The notes beneath the pieces are model-generated. The model was not told the origin of the DNA. It saw nothing but the letters and a program-made list of their open reading frames with translations, and searched no databases. 33,276 bases of DNA from Deltaproteobacteria bacterium (GTDB taxonomy: Bacteria; Desulfobacterota; Desulfobacteria; Desulfobacterales; ETH-SRB1): positions 1 to 33,276 of the forward strand of contig JAJSZT010000040.1 in NCBI GenBank assembly GCA_030272815.1. Direction: 5' to 3'. Positions 7,808 to 16,185 of the stretch are shown here, in pieces. Positions within the stretch are counted from its first letter, which is position 1. The number at the start of each line of letters is the position of its first letter. The position numbers and the translations under genes are program-made.

Positions 7808-9172
7808 TCACATATATGTATACCCGACAGGTGAGGCTTCCTGCCTTGTTGCTATAATTGTATTTGATATGGTATCAAAGAGCTGCTGTGCGCCCCTGTA
7901 GCCTACATGGACAATCCTTGCGCCGCCGAGCCTGTCATGGACAGGAAACCCCACCCTGATCAAAGGCTTTTTCATCTCCCGTGCAATTCTGTATCCCTTG
8001 CTGTTTCCTATAAAAAAATCTGGGTCGATTTTTTTTGCCTCCTTGCCGATTTCTACAAAATCAGCGCCCTCGATTATCCTGATTCCTACATCTTTTGCAT
8101 CGGGTATGATATCCAGGATTTTTTGTCTTAACAGCCCGCTTTCCCCGCCTGAAGCGCAGATAATCGGGATTATACCGACTTCCGACAAGAATGAGGCAAG
8201 CCCGGTGACAAGGTCTTCTTCGCCGTAAACAACGGCCCGGGCATCAAAAACGTATTTATGTCCGTCCGCATAGGAGTCTATGAGTCTTCCCCTTTCCTGA
8301 ATATATTTTTCCGGCACAGGTTTTCCTGTAATGGTTTCAAGGGCTTTTAAGAAAGCATCGGTCTCGTTTATACCTATGGGAAGGCCGAGGCTATGGCAGG
8401 GAACATTAAACCGGCTTTCAAGCATCTTGCCGGCGCTTTCTTTTCCGGCCAATATTTTTCCAAACTCTATGCTTGCAACAGCGTCTCCCATGGAAGCGAT
8501 CTTTTCTATTTTTGTTCCGCCTTCCGGTATCTCCTGATATTCCGTCCATAAGGGGCCATCAAAGGTGTCTGAATAATCGGGGAGCATCGCATAGTCTGTC
8601 GAAAAATCGGATACTATCTCTTTGAGATGCCGTAAATCAGCAGGTGACAACATCCCGGGAAAGATATTTATTTGTTTTGTATTAGTCTTTTTTTTCACAG
8701 ATAGGGAATCTACGACAGCCCTCACCGCGCCGTGGAACCCGTCTATGTGGGTTCCTGAATAACTTGGTGTTGATACTGATACTATCTCGGGAAAATTTTC
8801 ATCAAAGTTTTCTTTGTTATACCCTTTGAGGATCATAGGCACATCTTCTCCTATGGTTTCACTCAGGCAAGTTGTAGCTATGCCAATGAGTTCGGGCTTG
8901 TACTGCTTGATTATGTTTTCAACGGCGAGTTTTAAATTTGCGCCCCCTCCGAATACGGCTGTTTCTTCAGTAAAATTTGAGCATGCAATATCTACAGGTT
9001 CATTGAAATGGCTGATCAGATATCTTCTGATATAAGTAGAACAACCTTGTGAGCCGTGAAGCAGTGGAATCGATCTTTCGATCCCCCTGAAAACAAAGGA
9101 TGCTCCAAGAGGGCTGCACTGTTTGCATGCATTGCTCGTGGCCTTGTATTCAATCTTTTCCTGAGTTTTCAT
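7808..9172 (-). CDS. nifN: Nitrogenase FeMo-cofactor scaffold protein NifN
   Basis: NifN pairs with NifE as the NifEN scaffold, on which NifB-co is matured to FeMo-cofactor before transfer to NifDK. The 454-residue protein has the NifK/NifN-type cysteine arrangement: NACKQCSPLGASFVF near residue 14, LLHGSQGCSTYIRRYL near residue 37, and IATTCLSETIGEDVP near residue 100. FTEETAVFGGGANL also matches the family. It starts four bases after the nifE stop. Its ribosome-binding site GGAG overlaps the last nifE codons, so translation is probably coupled. The operon position between nifE and nifB separates it from NifK. Confidence 0.93.
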   Translation of the reverse strand: MKTQEKIEYKATSNACKQCSPLGASFVFRGIERSIPLLHGSQGCSTYIRRYLISHFNEPVDIACSNFTEETAVFGGGANLKLAVENIIKQYKPELIGIATTCLSETIGEDVPMILKGYNKENFDENFPEIVSVSTPSYSGTHIDGFHGAVRAVVDSLSVKKKTNTKQINIFPGMLSPADLRHLKEIVSDFSTDYAMLPDYSDTFDGPLWTEYQEIPEGGTKIEKIASMGDAVASIEFGKILAGKESAGKMLESRFNVPCHSLGLPIGINETDAFLKALETITGKPVPEKYIQERGRLIDSYADGHKYVFDARAVVYGEEDLVTGLASFLSEVGIIPIICASGGESGLLRQKILDIIPDAKDVGIRIIEGADFVEIGKEAKKIDPDFFIGNSKGYRIAREMKKPLIRVGFPVHDRLGGARIVHVGYRGAQQLFDTISNTIIATRQEASPVGYTYM

Positions 9173-9176
9173 TTCA

Positions 9177-10550
9177 TCATCTCCGTGTCATGTTTTTTTG
9201 AGAAATCATTCTTTGCGGGGCGAATTTCCACACAGGGCTCAAAACTGAAGAATAGACCTCTTTTGCGAGATTGATCATTCCGCTGTAACCAGCTAAAGAA
9301 ATTTTTCTTTCATGGTTGTGGTCACAGAATGCAATCCCCAGCTTATATGCAATAGGCCTTTCCTTTACCCCTCCCACGAACAGATCCGCGCCTTTTTCGA
9401 TGCAGTATTTTGAAAGCTCAAGCGGATTAGCATCGTCTAATATCACGGTGCCCTCGTCGCACATATCCCTCAAGACTTTATAATCATCTTTATTGCCGGT
9501 CTGAGAACCGGCAAGGACAACATCAATACCAAGAGATCTCAATGCTTTTATCATGGAAAAGGCTTTAAATGCGCCTCCCACGTAAATGGCCGCTTTTCTT
9601 CCTGAAAGCGCTTTTTTATATCTCAAAAGATCAGGATAGATCGTATCTATCTCATTTCGCACAATCTCTTTTGTTTTTTTCATGATTCCCAGGTTATCCT
9701 TAAAATGCGCGGCAACATCATAAAGGGCCTTTGACATGTCCTCGATTCCGAAATATGAAACACGGATATATGGAATACCGTATTTTTCCTCCATTATTTG
9801 AGCAAGTCTCAATATAGAACCTGAGCATTGAACCACATTCAATAAAGCCCCGTGGGAACGCTTTATATTTTCCACCCTTCCGTCACCGGTAAAGACTGCA
9901 ACAACTTCGAGGCCCATGTTTTCGTAATACTCTTTGATAGTCCATGCCTCTCCGGCTATATTGAATTCACCCATTATATTAATGGCGTATTTTCCTATAT
10001 CCTCAACAGATCCTGTGCCGACCAGCATGGACAAGGATTCACAAGCAGCCTTGTATCCGTCCTTTTTAGTTCCCTTGAATCCTTCAGAATGAACCGGAAG
10101 AACCGGAATTCCCTTTTCTTCAGTTACACGTTTGCAAACAGAATCAACATCATCTCCGATAATACCTATGATGCAGGTGCAATAAACAAAAGCTGCATTG
10201 GGACGATAAGTATCTATAAGCTGCACAAGCGAAGCGTATAATTTTTTCTCGCCCCCGAAGATAATATCTCTCTCCCTGAGATCGGTTGAAAAACTCATCC
10301 TGTGCAGCTCCGGTCCTGAGGAAAGCGCTCCTCTTATGTCCCAGGTATATGAAGCGCATCCAATGGGCCCGTGTATCAAGTGAAGGGCGTCGGCAATAGG
10401 GTACAAGACCACCCTGGAACCGCAGAAAACACATGCTCTCTGGCTCACGGAACCGGCGAGGCTCTTTGTATCGCATGTAAGATCAAAGACTCCTTCGCCT
10501 TTGTGATAGATCTGTTTTTTTCTTTCCTTTAAAATCGGTATATTAGTCAT
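9177..10550 (-). CDS. nifE: Nitrogenase FeMo-cofactor scaffold protein NifE
   Basis: NifE is the alpha-like half of the NifEN scaffold. The 457-residue protein has QRACVFCGSRVVLYPIADA, HGPIGCASYTWDIRGA and FVYCTCIIGIIGDDVD, the three cysteine segments homologous to the P-cluster ligands of NifD. STDLRERDIIFGGEKKL follows the usual NifD/NifE pattern. GGAG seven bases ahead of the ATG supports the start at 10550. A 199-bp gap holding a repeat element separates it from nifK, and nifN follows after four bases. The assignment as NifE rather than VnfE or NifD rests on position, length and the adjoining nifN. Confidence 0.93.
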   Translation of the reverse strand: MTNIPILKERKKQIYHKGEGVFDLTCDTKSLAGSVSQRACVFCGSRVVLYPIADALHLIHGPIGCASYTWDIRGALSSGPELHRMSFSTDLRERDIIFGGEKKLYASLVQLIDTYRPNAAFVYCTCIIGIIGDDVDSVCKRVTEEKGIPVLPVHSEGFKGTKKDGYKAACESLSMLVGTGSVEDIGKYAINIMGEFNIAGEAWTIKEYYENMGLEVVAVFTGDGRVENIKRSHGALLNVVQCSGSILRLAQIMEEKYGIPYIRVSYFGIEDMSKALYDVAAHFKDNLGIMKKTKEIVRNEIDTIYPDLLRYKKALSGRKAAIYVGGAFKAFSMIKALRSLGIDVVLAGSQTGNKDDYKVLRDMCDEGTVILDDANPLELSKYCIEKGADLFVGGVKERPIAYKLGIAFCDHNHERKISLAGYSGMINLAKEVYSSVLSPVWKFAPQRMISQKNMTRR

Positions 10551-10569
10551 AGGTCATTCTCCACTAATA

Positions 10570-10736
10570 AAGAATGAACATCGAATAAAGAGAATGAACG
10601 TCCAACATCGAACGTCCAACATCGAATTCTGAATAAAGGTATTCTACCAAATTTATAAACTGACGGAGCAAAGCGATTTCATCATTCGATGTTCGATGTT
10701 CGATGTTCAGTGTTCGATGTTCAACGTTCATCTTTT
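10570..10736. repeat. Heptamer inverted-repeat element between nifK and nifE (family A, copy 2)
   Basis: The rightmost arm shows exact 7-base phasing: TTCGATG at 10685, 10692 and 10699, TTCAGTG at 10706, TTCGATG at 10713, TTCAACG at 10720 and TTCATC at 10727. The left arm at about 10571-10626 carries the complementary GAACATC and GAACGTC words. The centre includes GAGCAAAGCG, matching the CGCTTCGCTC centre of the modB-modC copy in the opposite orientation. The two copies are therefore the same family in reverse orientation. I see no terminal repeats or flanking duplication like those of the modB-modC copy. Confidence 0.8.
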
Positions 10737-10749
10737 CAGCATTTGCAGT

Positions 10750-12126
10750 TTACATTACCAGATCAAATTCAATTTCAGAAGAATCTCTGTCTATACGGTT
10801 CATCAGAGCGTCGAGTATCTTTTCCAGGAAACGCATTGCCCCGCGGTAGCACACCATGGGGAAATAACTGTGGCCTATCCTGTCTAAAATAGGAAAACCG
10901 TACCGGATAAAAGGAATATCCTCATCTCTCGCTATGTACTTTACATAGCTATTCCCTATAAGAAGATCCACAGGCTCGTTTTTGACCCATTGATGAAAGA
11001 GATACATATCTCCCCCGCTTTTTACGTTTACATCATGGGGCATTTCTTCTGTAAGGCTCAGTATCTTTTTTTCGAACTTTTTGTCCTTTGTCCCTGTAAG
11101 TATATGGATCGGCATCATATCTATAGAAACGAGGAACTCGGTTAATGCGACAAGCTGATCAGGGTCGCCCACAAGCGCCACTTTTTTGTGATAAAAATAC
11201 GCCTGCATATCGGTCACGATATCTACAAGCTGTCCCCTTTCGATGTTTATGGACTCGGGAACATTGACGCCTGCCATTTTTCTTAATGTATCCACAAACC
11301 TGTCTGTTGCCTTGATCCCGATAGGAAGATCGAGAATCTTACAAGGCACCTTGCACTTTGAATCCAAAGCCTTGGCGGCCGGTCCTGAGGCCAGCCCGCC
11401 GAGAGCAACGGTTCCGCTGCTGCTTCCCGTGCTTATTAATTCATCTATGGTAACACCGCCTTTTGGGTACATTTCGAATTTGCCGGTTTGAGGACTGTTT
11501 AAGACATTGTCCGTATCCGGGAACATGATGAAATCTATACCGAGTTCTCCTGTGATCCTTTTGATCTCCTTCATATCAGACGGTTCCACCCATCCGGGAA
11601 TTATATTTATCCGATTCTCTTTATGACCGTTTTGTTTTGCAAAATAATCGACCATAGCCTTTGTCATGTTCGCAAAACCTGTAACATGGGTGCCCACATA
11701 GCTCGGAGTGCTTGCATGAAAAACATATTTTCCTTCCGGAATCTTCCCGTCTGTCTTTGCTTTTCCGAATATCTGCGGGACATCGTCACCGATTGTTTCT
11801 GACAGGCATGTGGTATGAACGGCAATGACATCAGGATTATAGATTGTAAATATATTGTCCATCGCCTGCAAGAGATTCGCCTGGCCTCCGAACACTGATG
11901 CGCCTTCGGTAAAAGAGCTGGTGGCGGCCATCACAGGTTCCTTATAGTGTCTGGTCAGGGTGCTCCGGTGATATGCATAACACCCTTGGGAGCCGTGGCT
12001 GTGTGGAAGACAGCCGTGAATTCCCAGGGACGCATACATGGCTCCTATGGGCTGACAGGTCTTTGCAGGATTAACGGTCAAAGATTTCCGTTCAACGATT
12101 TCTTTTGGTGTGTGTCTAAGTAACAT
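10750..12126 (-). CDS. nifK: Nitrogenase molybdenum-iron protein beta chain NifK
   Basis: The beta subunit of dinitrogenase. It shares the P-cluster with NifD and forms the alpha2-beta2 MoFe protein. The 458-residue protein starts MLLRHTPKEIVERKSLTVNP. P-cluster cysteine candidates are Cys24 (NPAKTCQPIGAM), Cys49 (HGSQGCYAY) and Cys107 (VHTTCLSETIGDD). SSFTEGASVFGG precedes the last. The N-terminus lacks the roughly 50 residues found in Azotobacter-type NifK, as in anaerobe-type enzymes. The start at 12126 has AAGGA eight bases upstream. The frame runs on to 12183, but those codons come from the repeat in the nifD-nifK gap. The conserved beta-Ser188 region cannot be confirmed by eye. Confidence 0.96.
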   Translation of the reverse strand: MLLRHTPKEIVERKSLTVNPAKTCQPIGAMYASLGIHGCLPHSHGSQGCYAYHRSTLTRHYKEPVMAATSSFTEGASVFGGQANLLQAMDNIFTIYNPDVIAVHTTCLSETIGDDVPQIFGKAKTDGKIPEGKYVFHASTPSYVGTHVTGFANMTKAMVDYFAKQNGHKENRINIIPGWVEPSDMKEIKRITGELGIDFIMFPDTDNVLNSPQTGKFEMYPKGGVTIDELISTGSSSGTVALGGLASGPAAKALDSKCKVPCKILDLPIGIKATDRFVDTLRKMAGVNVPESINIERGQLVDIVTDMQAYFYHKKVALVGDPDQLVALTEFLVSIDMMPIHILTGTKDKKFEKKILSLTEEMPHDVNVKSGGDMYLFHQWVKNEPVDLLIGNSYVKYIARDEDIPFIRYGFPILDRIGHSYFPMVCYRGAMRFLEKILDALMNRIDRDSSEIEFDLVM

Positions 12127-12152
12127 TTGGGAATTCCTTTTTTTGAAGTTTT

Positions 12153-12332
12153 GTAAACGGTTAAGTAACGGTTTACGGTTCACAGTTTACGGTTCACGGT
12201 TCAGAGGTTCAGAGGTTCAGAGGTTGACGGATTCATGATGCTTATCCAGTGAAATCAGTAGCACCTGTCTGCATGCAGCGTACAGGCAGATCGGAAAAAT
12301 TCCGATTAACCGTGAACCGTAAACCGTGAACC
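12153..12332. repeat. Heptamer inverted-repeat element between nifD and nifK (family B, copy 1)
   Basis: The left arm has five in-phase heptamers at 12168-12202: ACGGTTT, ACGGTTC, ACAGTTT, ACGGTTC, ACGGTTC. Three octamers (AGAGGTTC, AGAGGTTC, AGAGGTTG) follow at 12203-12226. The right arm at about 12306-12332 carries the complementary AACCGTGAACCGTAAACC words. Between the arms is a smaller hairpin-like segment around CTGTCTGCATGCAG at about 12268-12281. It ends about four bases from the nifD stop codon, so this is the junction that any nifD-to-nifK transcript must cross. Confidence 0.8.
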
Positions 12333-12336
12333 TTTT

Positions 12337-14019
12337 TTAACCAGGTCTGTATGTATACCTCGCGGCCAGTTCCGGGCTCTTTTCCCAGGGCGCCTTGATA
12401 TGATCCCAGACCTTGCTGTTTACCATCCGGTCGATTTCGTGGTAAAAATTGATGGCGCCCCTGTAAGCTGCATAAGGTCCGCCGTTATCATAACTGTGGA
12501 GCTGTTTCATAGGGATGCCGTGTTTCTGCACAGTATATTTTTCCTTTATGCCTGCGCAGAATACTGCCGGCTTGTAGGTTTTAAGCAGGCTTTCAGTTTC
12601 GTACTGGCTTATGTCGTCTATGACTATGGTTCCGCTTGGCATGTCGGTCATCATTCCTTCATAATCCCTGAGTTTTATGCCGTTTCTCTCCAGGGTTTCG
12701 AATTCTTCGGCGCTTATTCTCGGGTTGTATCTTTCAGGGTCTTTTTCCACCTCAAGCTCTTGTATATTTCTACTGTCTGCATCTACTTTCAAATTTGGCA
12801 GAACCTGTCTCCCCTCGTAATCATCCCTGTGAGCGAACTCGTAACCTGCGCAAAATGGTATCATCCCCATCTCCCTGAACATCTCCTGGTAATGATGCGC
12901 CCGTGATCCTCCCACAAACATCATGGCAAGCTTTCCTTCGAGCCTCGGCCTTACCTCTGCCTGTGCCTTTTTGACGGCAGGCATCTCTTCTGCAATTACT
13001 TCTTCCACACGGTCTATGAGTTTCTGTTCCCCGTAATACTCTGCAATTTTTCTTAAGGATCGTGACATGCCTCCTGCGCTTAAGAAATTGATCTTAAACC
13101 AGGGAATCCCGTATTTTTTCTCCATCATCTCCGCCACATAGTTGATTGACCTGTGGCACATGATAAGGTTCAAATCAGCCGTGTGGGAGTTTGCAAAAAA
13201 ATCGACGCTCGAGTTGCCGCTGAACGTAGAAATTAGAGTTATGCCGCACTTGTTTAATACTCTCTCTATTTCAAAGGCGTCTCCGCCTATATTATACTCT
13301 CCCAGAAGATTGACCCTGTAATCACCCTCCTTAACCGTATTGTCCAGGCCGATAACATGCTGGAAGAGTCCGTTGTTTGCCACATGGTGGCCTGCGGACT
13401 GGCTGACGCCCTTGTATCCCTCACAACTGAAACCGAAAATTGTAATCCCCAGTTTTTCTTCCATCTCCCTCGTGACTGCATGGACATCGTCTCCGATAAG
13501 GCCCACGGGACAGGTGGCGAATACGGAAATCATCTTTGGCTTGAATATATCGTAAGCCTCCTGGATTGCGGCTCTTAATTTTTTTTCACCACCGAAAATA
13601 ATCTCTCTTTCTTCCATATCCGTGGAAAAGCAGTAGTTCATAAAATTATGGCCGTCCGGGGTCGTGGAAGGATCGGTCTGGTTCCTCCGGGTAAGCCAAC
13701 TGTAGAAACCACAGCCGATGGGACCATGTGTCAGGTTAATTATGTCTCTGGTCGGCCCCATCACAACACCCTTGCAGCCCGCATAGCAACAGCCCCGCTG
13801 GGAGATAATACCCGGTATGGTTCTCACATTAGCCTGTATTTCAGGATATTTTACTTCCGTTTCTTTACGGTTTACGATTATTTGTTTTGCTTTTTTCCTG
13901 GCAACCTTTGGCGGATATTTTGAAAGAATTTCCAGCTTCAGTGTTTCAGGATCCATAAATTCATCAGTATCTAAAGAAACTTTTTCTTCATCGATTCTTT
14001 TTTTGCTCAGCGCTTCCAT
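12337..14019 (-). CDS. nifD: Nitrogenase molybdenum-iron protein alpha chain NifD
   Basis: The catalytic alpha subunit of dinitrogenase, holding FeMo-cofactor. The 560-residue protein has P-cluster cysteines Cys77 (QRGCCYAGCKG), Cys103 (HGPIGCGFYS) and Cys170 (FATCPVGLIGDD). The FeMo-co ligands are Cys288 (LIMCHRSINY) and His508 (MKQLHSYDNGGPY). About 50-60 extra residues between roughly 405 and 465 (around DPERYNPRISAEEF) are typical of the anaerobe-type NifD. The start at 14019 has GGAGG ideally spaced. A TTG/ATG further up lies inside the nifI2 end. The Mo-ligand pair and nearby modABC and nifV support a molybdenum, not vanadium or iron-only, enzyme. Confidence 0.97.
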   Translation of the reverse strand: MEALSKKRIDEEKVSLDTDEFMDPETLKLEILSKYPPKVARKKAKQIIVNRKETEVKYPEIQANVRTIPGIISQRGCCYAGCKGVVMGPTRDIINLTHGPIGCGFYSWLTRRNQTDPSTTPDGHNFMNYCFSTDMEEREIIFGGEKKLRAAIQEAYDIFKPKMISVFATCPVGLIGDDVHAVTREMEEKLGITIFGFSCEGYKGVSQSAGHHVANNGLFQHVIGLDNTVKEGDYRVNLLGEYNIGGDAFEIERVLNKCGITLISTFSGNSSVDFFANSHTADLNLIMCHRSINYVAEMMEKKYGIPWFKINFLSAGGMSRSLRKIAEYYGEQKLIDRVEEVIAEEMPAVKKAQAEVRPRLEGKLAMMFVGGSRAHHYQEMFREMGMIPFCAGYEFAHRDDYEGRQVLPNLKVDADSRNIQELEVEKDPERYNPRISAEEFETLERNGIKLRDYEGMMTDMPSGTIVIDDISQYETESLLKTYKPAVFCAGIKEKYTVQKHGIPMKQLHSYDNGGPYAAYRGAINFYHEIDRMVNSKVWDHIKAPWEKSPELAARYTYRPG

Positions 14020-14032
14020 TTTTATACCTCCG

Positions 14033-14410
14033 TCAGTCATCAAGCGTAATATTTCCCTTTTCTCCGGTTCTGACCCTTACTGAATCTAACACAGGAACGA
14101 CAAATATTTTGCCGTCGCCCGATTTGCCGGTTTGATTAACCTTTATTATGGTCTTAACGGTTTTTTCCACCATCTTATCCGGAACCACTATAAACAGGAC
14201 CCTCTTTGGAATTAAACGCTGGCTTTGGCCTAATTGAGAGATAGCCTCTTCATAACCTTTTTCCGCACCTTTCAAGAGCCTTAAATCGACAAGACCTTTT
14301 CCCCTGCCCAAACAGTCTCTTGCCGTAATGGACGATATTCCGGCGTCGGCAAGGGCTATTTTTGTTTTGCTAATCATGTTCATGCGTATAACAGCCATTA
14401 CCTCTTTCAT
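14033..14410 (-). CDS. nifI2: Nitrogen regulatory PII-like protein NifI2
   Basis: NifI2 is the second of two PII-family proteins that in anaerobic diazotrophs form the NifI1-NifI2 complex. In methanogens that complex binds dinitrogenase and switches it off after ammonia addition, relieved by 2-oxoglutarate. The 125-residue protein begins MKEVMAVIRMNMISKTKIALADAGI. It keeps the PII ends (AVIR, GDGKIFVVPVLDSVRVRTGEKG), with a longer T-loop region at about residues 38-70 than classical GlnB. The ATG overlaps the nifI1 stop by four bases and the stop lies 13 bases before the nifD start, so the three genes are tightly coupled. Confidence 0.92.
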   Translation of the reverse strand: MKEVMAVIRMNMISKTKIALADAGISSITARDCLGRGKGLVDLRLLKGAEKGYEEAISQLGQSQRLIPKRVLFIVVPDKMVEKTVKTIIKVNQTGKSGDGKIFVVPVLDSVRVRTGEKGNITLDD

Positions 14411-14763
14411 ATTTTCACCTCTGAACTTTCTCCTGAAGATGTTTCTTTTATTCCCGAGCTTATCGTATAAACTTCATCTACAGGTGTTACAAATATCTTT
14501 CCGTCCCCGAAAGCGCCCTTTTCCCCGGTTCTGGCGGCTCTTATTACGGTTTTTATGAGAATATCCTTATCCTCTTCGTTTACAACTGTAAGCAAAAGCT
14601 CTTTTGATATTTCATCGTATGTAATATCTCCGATTTTAATCCCTCTCTGCTTGCCTCTTCCCACAACAGACATTTTTGTAACCGCAGGAAATCCGGCATC
14701 CATTAAAGCCGCAAGCACATCATCCAATTTTTCAGGTCTTACTATTGATCTGATCATTATCAT
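14407..14763 (-). CDS. nifI1: Nitrogen regulatory PII-like protein NifI1
   Basis: The first of the paired PII-like regulators placed between nifH and nifD, the arrangement known from methanogens and strict anaerobes. The 118-residue protein begins MIMIRSIVRPEKLDDVLAALMDAGF. It has the PII core features GRGKQRGIKIGD, ELLLTVVNEEDKD and GDGKIFVTPVDEVYTI. GGAAAA just upstream of the ATG at 14763 is a fair ribosome-binding site. A second in-frame ATG two codons later is an alternative start. It ends in an ATGA overlap with nifI2. Its proposed partner is NifI2, acting on NifDK. Confidence 0.92.
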   Translation of the reverse strand: MIMIRSIVRPEKLDDVLAALMDAGFPAVTKMSVVGRGKQRGIKIGDITYDEISKELLLTVVNEEDKDILIKTVIRAARTGEKGAFGDGKIFVTPVDEVYTISSGIKETSSGESSEVKI

Positions 14764-14837
14764 TTGAATTTTCCTTTTTGTTTAGAGATTTCCAACTCAC
14801 TGAGATTGCTTTCTTTTTTAACTCAAAACTCAAAACC

Positions 14838-14866
14838 GTGCCTGAACGGGGTTTTCGTTCAGGCAC
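14838..14866 (-). terminator. Stem-loop directly downstream of nifH
   Basis: A perfect 11-bp stem (GTGCCTGAACG and its complement) encloses a 7-base loop and begins three bases beyond the nifH stop. On the coding strand the stem is followed by GGTTTTGAGTTTTGAG, not a clean U-tract. Hairpins here in other nif operons protect nifH mRNA or partly terminate, raising NifH relative to NifDK. That role is inferred, and full termination is unlikely because nifI1 follows with no promoter I can see. Confidence 0.7.
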
Positions 14867-14869
14867 TAA

Positions 14870-15715
<846 letters not shown>

Positions 15716-15759
15716 TTAAAGTGAGCTTGAACTTTGTTTGTGTTTGTATGAAATGTATA

Positions 15760-15774
15760 TCAAGATGTGTGCCA
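15760..15774 (-). promoter_or_regulatory. Probable sigma-54 (-24/-12) promoter of nifH
   Basis: On the minus strand the site reads TGGCAC, five bases, then TTGA, against the consensus TGGCAC-N5-TTGC. The -24 half is perfect and the -12 half has GA where GC is expected. It stands 66 bases before the nifH start, which leaves a 5' leader of roughly 50 bases. I found no clear NifA enhancer (TGT-N10-ACA) in the 250 bases upstream. Confidence 0.6.
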
Positions 15775-16005
15775 ACTCTGTGTGGTGAACATGTCATATA
15801 GGGTTAACTATCGAATACTATTGTTAAAAATAACGTGTTTCATGCTATATTACGTGGAAATAATATGGTATCGCGTCCTACAAAATGGTATGGTTTGAGG
15901 TAATTTCGACAGAAATGTAGAAAAATGTAAAAGGAGATTGGTTGATGTTCGGATTTATTTTCTTTTCTTGAAGAGTCTGGCATAATATGTGTAAGAAAGT
16001 TTTTC

Positions 16006-16126
16006 GTAACCGTTCACGGTTTACAGTTATCGGTTCACGGTTGAAAAAAATATCCAAAATGCTTCAATCGTTGCATAGTTCATTGAAAAAACTGTGAACT
16101 GTAAACCGACAACCATGAACGGTTAC
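16006..16126. repeat. Heptamer inverted-repeat element in the nifH-ptsP intergenic region (family B, copy 2)
   Basis: The left arm from 16006 (GTAACCGTTCACGGTTTAC) pairs with the right arm ending at 16126 (GGTTTAC and TGAACGGTTAC type words) around an AT-rich centre. The words CGGTTTA and CGGTTCA match the nifD-nifK element, so this is the same family. It lies between the divergent nifH promoter and ptsP, about 60 bases before the ptsP start, so it may belong to the ptsP leader. Confidence 0.75.
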
Positions 16127-16185
16127 AGTTTTTCTAATTGGCTTTTAATTCAGAGATCGACAATAGCTCAAGGAGTAATATCGAA

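Noticed and set aside
12127-12183. Upstream extension of nifK
   Set aside because: These codons lie over the ribosome-binding region and the start of the family B repeat, and NifK starts with MLLRHTPKEI at 12126 with AAGGA in front.
10551-12336. CRISPR array formed by the short repeats
   Set aside because: The words are 7-8 bases, in direct contact and arranged as inverted repeats; there are no spacers of constant length or cas genes.
15971-15995. Sigma-54 site for ptsP (TGGCATAATATGTGTA)
   Set aside because: The -24 half is close but the -12 half (TTGC) is missing.
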